A stretch of DNA of 64,000 nucleotides from the NCBI RefSeq assembly GCF_004167675.1, contig NZ_SEZQ01000012.1. One strand, given 5' to 3'. This DNA comes from Aliivibrio finisterrensis_A. GTDB lineage: Bacteria > Pseudomonadota > Gammaproteobacteria > Enterobacterales > Vibrionaceae. The position numbers and the translations under genes were made by a program. The notes below the pieces were generated by a model that saw nothing but the letters and a program-made list of their open reading frames with translations, was not told where the DNA came from and did no database searches. The stretch's first letter is position 1. Each line of letters opens with the position of its first letter. Shown piece by piece: positions 44,998 through 52,425 of this stretch.

Positions 44998-45067
44998 GTA
45001 ATGGAAGCTCTGCTCATTAAATTGAACAAAATAATAGCATAGGTTTCACCGTAATGAGTGTGTCATT

Positions 45068-47137
45068 TTATTGAATCAGCGCTTCTGTCTGAGAAAAATC
45101 ATAGTAGCAATCTCGGCCCATTTCTTTAGCTTTATAGAGAGCTTTGTCTGCACGATCGACAACCTGAGAAAGCGTTAATGTATTTAAGCCTTCTTCTATG
45201 TAACTAATACCAATGGATGCAGAAACATAATGAGAGCATGTTGATTTTTCATGAGGGATAAATAAATACTTAATCGCTTTTAACAACGAATGTGATTTTT
45301 TCTGAGTTTTTTCTTTATTAATACCTGCGATTAAAATGAAAAACTCATCGCCACCATAACGATACACTTCAGTATTTAAACCATGAAAGTGCTCTTTGAT
45401 TAATTTACTGATTTTAATTAGCACTTTATCGCCAGAAATATGTCCATAGGTGTCGTTATATTCTTTATAGTGATCAATATCAATCATTATAGAGGTGTAG
45501 ATATTAGAGGGCTGTTTTTTTAATTGAAGGAAATGTGCATCAAGTGATTTACGATTCCACACTTGTGTAAGGTGATCGGTTTGCGAAAGATAAAGCAGTT
45601 GTTGCCTGTTATATTGGTTTTCAAGCGCTATAGAAATATAGTTGATCAGTTGTGTAAACAGTTCAAAATGAAATGCTTGGTATTGATAGCTCTCTTTTGC
45701 TTGAACCGTAAATCCACCTTGAATCTCATCATTGATTTTTATTGGTGAGAACATAACTGATTTAAAGTGAACTTTTTTGTCACACTTATCACCTAACATG
45801 GTGACTTTTTGCTCGCTATTCATATGATTGAAATAAAAAGACGAATCACTTTTTATACAATAGCTCATGTATGTCGCTTCATTTTTACAGTTGGTAATAT
45901 AGGGTGCTTTTGGTGTGTGATTTTCATCAATATAATGGATTGAAATAGAATCTGTTTCTTTATCGTAGAAGCCTAGTGCTAGTGTATCGATTTGAAATAA
46001 AGAAGAAAGGTCTTGTTGAATAGTCGGCAGAATACTCTGAAGATCAGTACTATGGTTAATGTACTGCCCAATTTTATTAATTAAAGCTAAGTTATCAGAT
46101 AAGGATCTCATTGTGCTCAGCTGTAATTTAGCCGTGTTTAAGCGATACAACTGCTGTAGGTAATCACCTTCTCTTTTAAGTAACTCTCTTCGTGAGTTAA
46201 GCAGTGAAGATGTTAATGTTTGATAATATTGCTCACGAATTTCAATGACTGGGATATCTTTAATTCTAAGTAAGATTATGTCATTAAACCCATCAATTAA
46301 CTTATCGCTTTCAATGCTTTTTGCTATGGATAAACCGCTTTCAACATAGGCATCTAACATTTCGTATTTATGATGACTTGTTAAATATTGGCAATATTCA
46401 AGGATCATTGCAGCTTGATAGTAGTCGTTCTGACAGCGACACATATTTTCAATAGATAGCAGATGAAAGGTTTCTGCATCATCAATATTATCATTCGAAA
46501 TTTCCGCTTTTATCTTGTAATAAAACCCTAAAAATTGTGGGTCTTCTTTTATATCATCAAATAGGGTACTGAGAATATCTAACGCGTCATCAAAGTGGCA
46601 TTGTTTCGCTTTAATTTCGGCTATGTTAAATAGAGGTACTGCGGCGGATAATTTATGACCGTGCTGCTGCAGAAGCAAAGTAGCTTCTTCAAAATGTGAA
46701 AGGGCTTCATTGAAATTACCAAGCTGGAGAAAGATATCACCAATATTGTTTTTTATAAGACCAATAATATAACCATCACCGACTGGATTTGATTTTTCTG
46801 CTTTGGTTAAAAACTTATGAGCGTAAAAGTAGTTGCCAAGCATGCCATAAATGGTACCGATATTATAATGACAAAAACAAATAAGAAATTCTTGCTTATT
46901 CTGTTGAGCAAAAGTAATAGCATCGAAAAATAAGTTAATGGATTCTATTAGTCTTCCTGATCGAGAATATAAGAACCCTTGAAAAATAAATTCAAATTGA
47001 GGTGGAATAGTTTGGTTCTGTCTTAAAGATTCAGACGTAATAGTATTGAGGCGAAATTGCACCTGCTGCTTTGATGAAGCAATAGGCAGTTGCCTTACTT
47101 GCTCCAATAGATAACTTGTCCATTGTTCACTAGCCAT
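45068..47137 (-). CDS. Diguanylate cyclase with TPR and GAF-like domains
   Basis: A 689-residue cytosolic signalling protein. Residues about 1-330 are helical repeats of TPR type (GDYIIGLIKNNIGDIFLQLG, NFNEALSHFEEATLLLQQHG), 330-360 a coiled coil, 360-510 a GAF-like domain (STDLQSILPTIQQDLSSLF), and 520-689 a GGDEF domain. GGDEF is intact at 595-599 (RYGGDEFF), so c-di-GMP synthesis from GTP is expected. The RxxD inhibitory site is replaced (G-L-N-T at that place), so feedback inhibition is probably absent. No membrane segment or signal peptide. It is 180 bases past the nrdB stop. The sensed signal is unknown. Confidence 0.9.
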   Translation of the reverse strand: MASEQWTSYLLEQVRQLPIASSKQQVQFRLNTITSESLRQNQTIPPQFEFIFQGFLYSRSGRLIESINLFFDAITFAQQNKQEFLICFCHYNIGTIYGMLGNYFYAHKFLTKAEKSNPVGDGYIIGLIKNNIGDIFLQLGNFNEALSHFEEATLLLQQHGHKLSAAVPLFNIAEIKAKQCHFDDALDILSTLFDDIKEDPQFLGFYYKIKAEISNDNIDDAETFHLLSIENMCRCQNDYYQAAMILEYCQYLTSHHKYEMLDAYVESGLSIAKSIESDKLIDGFNDIILLRIKDIPVIEIREQYYQTLTSSLLNSRRELLKREGDYLQQLYRLNTAKLQLSTMRSLSDNLALINKIGQYINHSTDLQSILPTIQQDLSSLFQIDTLALGFYDKETDSISIHYIDENHTPKAPYITNCKNEATYMSYCIKSDSSFYFNHMNSEQKVTMLGDKCDKKVHFKSVMFSPIKINDEIQGGFTVQAKESYQYQAFHFELFTQLINYISIALENQYNRQQLLYLSQTDHLTQVWNRKSLDAHFLQLKKQPSNIYTSIMIDIDHYKEYNDTYGHISGDKVLIKISKLIKEHFHGLNTEVYRYGGDEFFILIAGINKEKTQKKSHSLLKAIKYLFIPHEKSTCSHYVSASIGISYIEEGLNTLTLSQVVDRADKALYKAKEMGRDCYYDFSQTEALIQ

Positions 47138-47263
47138 AATTTATTTTTATATTTTTTATTTAATTACAATAGATTATGGCATGTAAGTAATCTTATATGA
47201 AGCGGGGTCTCGTTTTCGACTCTTTTGCATAAGTGAAAGTGTGGGGGCTGTCAAAATTTTGTC

Positions 47264-47297
47264 AAAAAAAAGCCGAAATAAAATTCGGCTTTTTTAA
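47264..47297 (-). terminator. Bidirectional-looking terminator after nrdB
   Basis: AAAGCCGAA (47269-47277) and TTCGGCTTT (47284-47292) form a stem with a T-run on the minus strand and an A-run opposite. It lies 20-50 bases past the nrdB stop, so it separates nrdAB from the GGDEF gene and yfaE. Confidence 0.9.
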
Positions 47298-47316
47298 AGA
47301 AAGAGATGAAATGAAA

Positions 47317-48450
47317 TTATAATTCAAAGTCGCCTAAATCATCTGCATCCATGTCGTTATCAATTTGCCCAACAAGATATGAACTAATTTCTGTTTCTTG
47401 AGGAGCAACCTGAACATTATCAGAGCTTAACCAAGAATTTATCCATGGGATAGGGTTTTGAGTTGCGCCTTCGTATGCACTATTGAGACCAACGGCTTTC
47501 ATTCGTAGGTTAGTGATGTATTCAACGTATTGGCAAAGAATATCTTTATTTAAACCAATCATTGAGCCGTCTTTGAATAGATAGCTTGCCCACTCTTTTT
47601 CTTGCTCAGCAGCCGCTTTAAATAGATCAAAACACTCTTGCTCACATTCTGATGCGATTTCAACAAACTCAGGATCGTCTTGACCTGTGCGAAGTAGGTT
47701 CACCATGTGTTGAGTACTGGTTAGATGCAAAGATTCATCACGAGCGATTAGTTTAATAATTTTAGCATTACCTTCCATTAATTCACGTTCAGCAAAAGCA
47801 AATGAACAAGCAAAGCTTACGTAGAATCGAATGGCTTCTAATGCATTTACAGACATTAAGCAAAGGTATAATTTCTTTTTCAGTTCACGTTTAGAAATAG
47901 TGATTTCTTCACCATTTAAAACATGAGTACCTTCACCGAAACGGTGATAATCATTTGTTGCTTGGATTAGATTATCGTAATAGTGAGCAATGTCTTTTGC
48001 ACGCTTTAGGATTTCTTCGTTTTCAACAATATCATCAAAAATAACAGAAGGGTTATTTACGATATTACGAATAATATGAGTATAAGAGCGTGAATGAATC
48101 GTTTCAGAGAATGACCATGTCTCAATCCACGTCTCTAGCTCAGGAATAGAAACCAAAGGAAGCAGTGCCACATTTGGGCTTCGACCTTGGATTGAATCTA
48201 ATAAAGTTTGGTATTTTAGGTTACTGATGAAGATATGTTGTTCATGCTCTGGCAGATTATTGTAATCAATGCGATCACCAGAAACATCAACCTCTTCCGG
48301 ACGCCAGAAGAAAGAAAGTTGCTTTTCGATAAGTTTTTCAAAGATCTGAAATTTTTGTTGATCATAACGAGCAACATTTACCGAGTTACCTAAGAACATA
48401 GGTTCTTTCAATTGATCATTTTTTTCTTGTCGAAAAGTACTGTACGCCAT
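47317..48450 (-). CDS. nrdB: Ribonucleotide reductase class Ia, beta subunit
   Basis: A 377-residue di-iron/tyrosyl-radical subunit that activates NrdA for dNTP synthesis. Iron-ligand residues are visible in FWRPEEVDVSGDR, SFSETIHSRSYTHI and ARDESLHLTSTQH, with the radical Tyr in the DIAHYYDNL area. The C-terminal tail (DADDLGDFEL) is the peptide that docks on NrdA. It follows nrdA by about 175 bases with a hairpin between. Length matches E. coli NrdB (376). Confidence 0.96.
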   Translation of the reverse strand: MAYSTFRQEKNDQLKEPMFLGNSVNVARYDQQKFQIFEKLIEKQLSFFWRPEEVDVSGDRIDYNNLPEHEQHIFISNLKYQTLLDSIQGRSPNVALLPLVSIPELETWIETWSFSETIHSRSYTHIIRNIVNNPSVIFDDIVENEEILKRAKDIAHYYDNLIQATNDYHRFGEGTHVLNGEEITISKRELKKKLYLCLMSVNALEAIRFYVSFACSFAFAERELMEGNAKIIKLIARDESLHLTSTQHMVNLLRTGQDDPEFVEIASECEQECFDLFKAAAEQEKEWASYLFKDGSMIGLNKDILCQYVEYITNLRMKAVGLNSAYEGATQNPIPWINSWLSSDNVQVAPQETEISSYLVGQIDNDMDADDLGDFEL

Positions 48451-48583
48451 GGAAACCTCAATGTGATTAAAGCCAAAGAAATAGAGAAGGGCTTCTTAAT
48501 TTAAAAATTATGCCGATAGATACCTATAATGAGCTTAGGTACATATTGGATTAATGATTACAAATATGGAGCTAAAAGACAAA

Positions 48584-48609
48584 TAAGCCCGCTAATGCAA
48601 GCGGGCTTG
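48584..48609 (-). terminator. Hairpin between nrdA and nrdB
   Basis: AAGCCCGC (48585-48592) and GCGGGCTT (48601-48608) are perfect arms with an 8-base loop. The minus-strand tail ATTTGTC has few T, so it is likely a partial terminator or a stability element that tunes the NrdA:NrdB ratio. Confidence 0.6.
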
Positions 48610-48625
48610 ATTTTAAAATGGAAAC

Positions 48626-50902
48626 TTAGATCTTACAACCACCGCCTGCACAATCGTCATCTTGTCCAAGATCACCTTGTGAGTCGCTAGCACCGTCACG
48701 GGTGTTATGATAGTAAAGAGTCTTAAGACCTAGTTTATAAGCCGTTAATAGATCTTTTAACAGCAGCTTCATTGGCACTTTACCATTTGGCTGAATGTTT
48801 GGATCATAGTTTGTATTTGCTGAGATAGCTTGGTCAATAAACTTCTGCATAATACCTACAAGTTGTAAATAACCGTCATTTGAACCGATATTCCAAAGTA
48901 ACTCATAGTTATCTTTTAGATTTACGTAATCAGGAACAACTTGCTTCAAGATACCATCTTTAGATGCTTTAACTGATACGAATCCACGAGGTGGCTCAAT
49001 ACCATTAGTTGCATTAGAGATTTGAGAAGAGGTCTCTGAAGGCATTAATGCTGACAGGGTTGAGTTACGTAGACCATGTGTCTTGATCTCTTCACGCAGT
49101 GTTTCCCAATCTAAGTGCAATTGCTCACTGCATACGTTATCAATATCTTTTTTATAAGAGTCGATTGGTAAGATACCTTGCGCATACGTTGTTTCATTGA
49201 ATGCAGGACAAGCACCTTGCTCTTTTGCTAAACCAACAGACGCTTTTAGAAGGTAGAATTGAATCGCTTCAAACGTTTTATGTGTTAAGCCATTTGCACT
49301 ACCATCAGAGTATTTAACGCCATTTTTTGCAAGGTAGTAAGCATAGTTAATTACACCAACTCCTAACGTACGACGATTCATTGTTGATTTGTATGCTGCA
49401 GGAAGAGGGTAGTCTTGGTAATCAAGCAGTGCATCAAGAGCACGTACTGCAAGTTCAGCTAATTCTTCAAGTTCTTCAAGTTTTTCAATCGCACCTAAGT
49501 TAAATGCAGAAAGCGTACATAATGCAATTTCACCTTCTTCGTCATTAACGTGAGTTAGTGGTTTAGTAGGAAGTGCAATTTCTAAACATAGGTTAGATTG
49601 ACGTACAGGTGCAACACTTGGGTCAAATGGACTGTGTGTATTACAGTGGTCAACGTTTTGAATGTAAATACGGCCAGTTGATGCACGTTCTTGCATTAAT
49701 AGTGAGAACAGCTCAATTGCTTTTACTGTTTCACGTTTAATCGAAGTATCTTGCTCATAGATCTCATATAGACGCTCAAATTCTACTTGGTCAGCAAAGA
49801 ATGCATCGTATAGACCAGGAACATCTGATGGTGAGAATAAGCTAATGTGGCCACCTTTAATAAGGCGCGTGTACATTAGTTTATTGATTTGTACACCGTA
49901 GTCCATATGACGAACACGGTTCTCTTCTACACCACGGTTATTTTTAAGAACCAATAGCGATTCTACTTCACGGTGCCAGATAGGGTAGAACAATGTTGCT
50001 GCACCACCACGAACACCACCTTGAGAACAGCATTTTACTGCTGTTTGGAAGTATTTGTAGAATGGGATACAACCGGTATGGAAAGCTTCGCCATCACGGA
50101 TCTCAGAGCCAAGAGCACGAATGCGTCCAGCATTAATACCAATACCAGCACGTTGAGATACGTAACGTACAATCGAACCTGCAGTTGCATTGATAGAGTC
50201 TAAGCTATCATCACATTCAATTAGTACACAAGAGCTAAACTGACGAGTAGGCGTACGTACACCAGACATGATTGGTGTAGGTAATGAAATCTTGAATTGT
50301 GATGTTGCATCATAGAAACGTTGAATGTATTCAAGGCGCGTTTCTTTAGGGTATTTAGCAAATAAACATGCCGCAACTAAGATATAAAGGAATTGTGCAC
50401 TTTCGTAAATCGCGCCCGTTACACGGTTCTGAACGAAATATTTGCCTTCAAGTTGTTTAACTGCTGCGTATGAAAAATCCATATCACGGTTATGATCGAT
50501 CATCTGATCCATCAAGTCGAATTCTGCTTCAGTGTAATCTTCGATAATGTGCTTATCGTATTTACCCAGTTCGATTAAGTTATTTACGTGCTTAAATAAT
50601 GTCGGCGGCTCAAATTGACCATACGCTTTTTTACGAAGATGGAAAACAGACAAACGCGCTGCTAAGTATTGATAGTCAGGTGTTTCTTCAGAGATAAGAT
50701 CAGCAGCAGCTTTGATGATAGTTTCGTGAATATCAGACGTCTTCATACCGTCATAGAATTGAATGTGAGATTTCATTTCTACTTGAGATACTGAAACGTT
50801 ATCTAGATCTTCTGCTGCCCACGTGATCACTTTATGGATCTTATCTAAATTGATCTTTTCTGTGGTGCCATTTCGCTTAGTAACGGTAAGCTGTTGGGTC
50901 AT
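48626..50902 (-). CDS. nrdA: Ribonucleotide reductase class Ia, alpha subunit
   Basis: A 758-residue catalytic subunit that reduces ribonucleoside diphosphates. The ATG at 50902 is chosen (AAGGAAAAG before it) rather than an in-frame ATG at 51004. An N-terminal ATP-cone (VTKRNGTTEKINLDKIHKVI) gives dATP control. Catalytic-site Cys and the NrdA signature lie in FNLGAIEKLEELEELAELAV and the finger-loop region (NLCLEIALPT). The C-terminal tail DDCAGGGCKI carries the redox cysteines. It heads nrdA-nrdB, and ubiG-gyrA lie nearby as in E. coli. Confidence 0.96.
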   Translation of the reverse strand: MTQQLTVTKRNGTTEKINLDKIHKVITWAAEDLDNVSVSQVEMKSHIQFYDGMKTSDIHETIIKAAADLISEETPDYQYLAARLSVFHLRKKAYGQFEPPTLFKHVNNLIELGKYDKHIIEDYTEAEFDLMDQMIDHNRDMDFSYAAVKQLEGKYFVQNRVTGAIYESAQFLYILVAACLFAKYPKETRLEYIQRFYDATSQFKISLPTPIMSGVRTPTRQFSSCVLIECDDSLDSINATAGSIVRYVSQRAGIGINAGRIRALGSEIRDGEAFHTGCIPFYKYFQTAVKCCSQGGVRGGAATLFYPIWHREVESLLVLKNNRGVEENRVRHMDYGVQINKLMYTRLIKGGHISLFSPSDVPGLYDAFFADQVEFERLYEIYEQDTSIKRETVKAIELFSLLMQERASTGRIYIQNVDHCNTHSPFDPSVAPVRQSNLCLEIALPTKPLTHVNDEEGEIALCTLSAFNLGAIEKLEELEELAELAVRALDALLDYQDYPLPAAYKSTMNRRTLGVGVINYAYYLAKNGVKYSDGSANGLTHKTFEAIQFYLLKASVGLAKEQGACPAFNETTYAQGILPIDSYKKDIDNVCSEQLHLDWETLREEIKTHGLRNSTLSALMPSETSSQISNATNGIEPPRGFVSVKASKDGILKQVVPDYVNLKDNYELLWNIGSNDGYLQLVGIMQKFIDQAISANTNYDPNIQPNGKVPMKLLLKDLLTAYKLGLKTLYYHNTRDGASDSQGDLGQDDDCAGGGCKI

Positions 50903-50968
50903 TTGTGACTTTTCCTTAGAATGAAGAACGAAATATGTAGTATTTGTAATTTTCGTTATTAATTTGTG

Positions 50969-51014
50969 ATCAAACTCATAGTGTGAATTAATCAGTAAAC
51001 ACAAGATGTAGGGC
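50969..51014. promoter_or_regulatory. Two NrdR-like boxes before nrdA
   Basis: 16-mers at 50969-50984 (10 of 16 matches) and 50999-51014 (12 of 16) resemble the NrdR consensus ACACWATATMTWGTGT. Their starts are 30 bases apart, near the roughly three-turn spacing reported for NrdR pairs. They lie 67-112 bases upstream of the nrdA ATG. Spacing and place support the call more than the sequence match. Confidence 0.5.
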
Positions 51015-51082
51015 TTAATAAATAATTGAGTACAAGATAGTGATTTATTCAGCGCTGATCAAGTCTGAAATTGAGACTGACC

Positions 51083-51091
51083 TGTGGATAA
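51083..51091 (-). promoter_or_regulatory. DnaA box upstream of nrdA
   Basis: TGTGGATAA on the plus strand is the perfect DnaA box TTATCCACA on the minus strand, about 180 bases before nrdA. DnaA boxes control nrdA in E. coli. One perfect 9-mer could still be chance. The wider gap 50903-51397 otherwise holds nrdA promoter DNA and no gene I can see. Confidence 0.55.
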
Positions 51092-51334
51092 CCTATGAAT
51101 TAAAAAAAACAGTAAGTAGCTACTAACCGAGTTAGATTAGGTATAGCAAGACATCAGAAATAACGTACTTCATAATGGTGGAGAAGTAAGCAGTTAAAAA
51201 AATATTTTTCTTGATTTTTGTGGTTTCGGTGGATCTCTAAGAATCAAAAAAAATTGCTGATTTGTTGCTCTAATTTTTACAGTAATGTAGGTTTAGTGAC
51301 CAAAAGAAGAATTGAACAAATTAGAAAATAAATC

Positions 51335-51369
51335 ACTCTTTATTTGTATGAAGAATACAGATAAAGAGT
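51335..51369 (-). terminator. Terminator-like hairpin downstream of ubiG
   Basis: ACTCTTTATTTGTAT (51335-51349) pairs with ATACAGATAAAGAGT (51355-51369) over 15 positions (one wobble) with a 5-base loop, 28 bases past the ubiG stop. The minus-strand tail GATTTATTTTC is moderately T-rich. Confidence 0.65.
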
Positions 51370-51397
51370 AACAAGTATGATAGGTGAACAATCGAAT

Positions 51398-52102
51398 TTA
51401 TAAAGTTGTGTGAACGATATAGTTAACATCAACATTTTTGCCCAATGAATAAACATCTGTTAATGGGTTGTAATGTAAGCCAGTGATGCCTTGCTCTTGC
51501 AACGCGGTTTGATCGAGCATCTTTAATAATTCAGAAGGGCGAATGAATTTATTATGGTCATGTGTCCCTTTTGGCACGAGCTTTAGCAATTGCTCTGCAC
51601 CAACAATGGCAAACAAATACGATTTGATATTACGATTTAACGTAGAGAAAAATACGTGCCCGCCAGGTTTAACCATTTTTGCACATGAACGAATAACAGA
51701 AAGTGGATCAGGGACATGTTCAAGCATTTCCATGCAGGTTACTACATCGTATGTCTCTGGGTTTTCTTCAGCGTGTTGTTCAGCCGTTGATTGAATGTAT
51801 TCTAATGTTGTTCCTGTTTCCAAAGCATGTAAGCGAGCAACCGTTAAGGGTTCTTTCCCCATGTCCAAACCAACAACATCAGCGCCTTGGTTTGCCATGC
51901 TCTCAGCTAAAATTCCACCACCACAGCCAACATCTAATACTTTTTTACCAAATAAACCGTTGGCATTATCTAATACATAATTAAGGCGTAATGGGTTGAT
52001 TTGATGTAATGGTTTAAATTCACCTTCAAGATCCCACCAACGAGACGCCATATCTTCAAACTTTTTGATTTCTGCCGGATCGACATTTAACGGTTGAGTC
52101 AT
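51398..52102 (-). CDS. ubiG: Ubiquinone biosynthesis O-methyltransferase UbiG
   Basis: A 234-residue AdoMet-dependent enzyme for two O-methylations in ubiquinone synthesis. Motif I is VLDVGCGGGILAESMA, followed by VVGLDMG and CMEMLEHVPDP; the membrane-contacting FFSTLNRNIKSYLFAIVGAEQ insert is also present. The start MTQPLNVDPAEIKKFEDMASRWWD matches the family. AAGGAATATGAACT precedes the ATG. It is divergent from gyrA, as in E. coli. Confidence 0.95.
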   Translation of the reverse strand: MTQPLNVDPAEIKKFEDMASRWWDLEGEFKPLHQINPLRLNYVLDNANGLFGKKVLDVGCGGGILAESMANQGADVVGLDMGKEPLTVARLHALETGTTLEYIQSTAEQHAEENPETYDVVTCMEMLEHVPDPLSVIRSCAKMVKPGGHVFFSTLNRNIKSYLFAIVGAEQLLKLVPKGTHDHNKFIRPSELLKMLDQTALQEQGITGLHYNPLTDVYSLGKNVDVNYIVHTTL

Positions 52103-52250
52103 AGTTCATATTCCTTTTTAATCTCCCTCTATTATATACAGAAAAAAAACAGAAAGAGAGCGTTAAAAGTGATGATTTTTTAGTCGTATTTGTTATGTTT
52201 TTCAAGAATATGATGTTCTGATATGTGACTTGCTCCTGATTTCGTAGGAT

Positions 52251-52264
52251 TCTTAAGCTTAAGA
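52251..52264. other. Perfect 14-bp palindrome between ubiG and gyrA
   Basis: TCTTAAGCTTAAGA reads the same on both strands, within the 323-bp divergent gap 52103-52425. It could bind a dimeric regulator of gyrA or ubiG. Binder unknown. Confidence 0.35.
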
Positions 52265-52338
52265 GTTGTTTTGCGAATTAAAACGATGCGAGATTGAAGT
52301 GTTATGTGCTATATTTTGCAGTCTTGCACGTTTATCAG

Positions 52339-52388
52339 TATCAATTACTTTGTCTTTATAGATAGTATGATTGATAAAGTAATTGATA
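52339..52388 (+). promoter_or_regulatory. 16-bp stem-loop just upstream of gyrA
   Basis: Arms 52339-52354 and 52373-52388 pair over 16 positions (one wobble) with an 18-base loop; the 3' arm ends 37 bases before the gyrA ATG and about 20 before its ribosome site. It may be a leader RNA structure or, as DNA, a supercoiling-sensitive cruciform. No T-tract follows. Confidence 0.5.
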
Positions 52389-52425
52389 TTGATACGACAG
52401 AACTAATTTGAGGGATATTGGCTCT

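Noticed and set aside
47264..47297. An operator at the nrdB/GGDEF junction
   Set aside because: The stem plus T-run is fully explained as a terminator.
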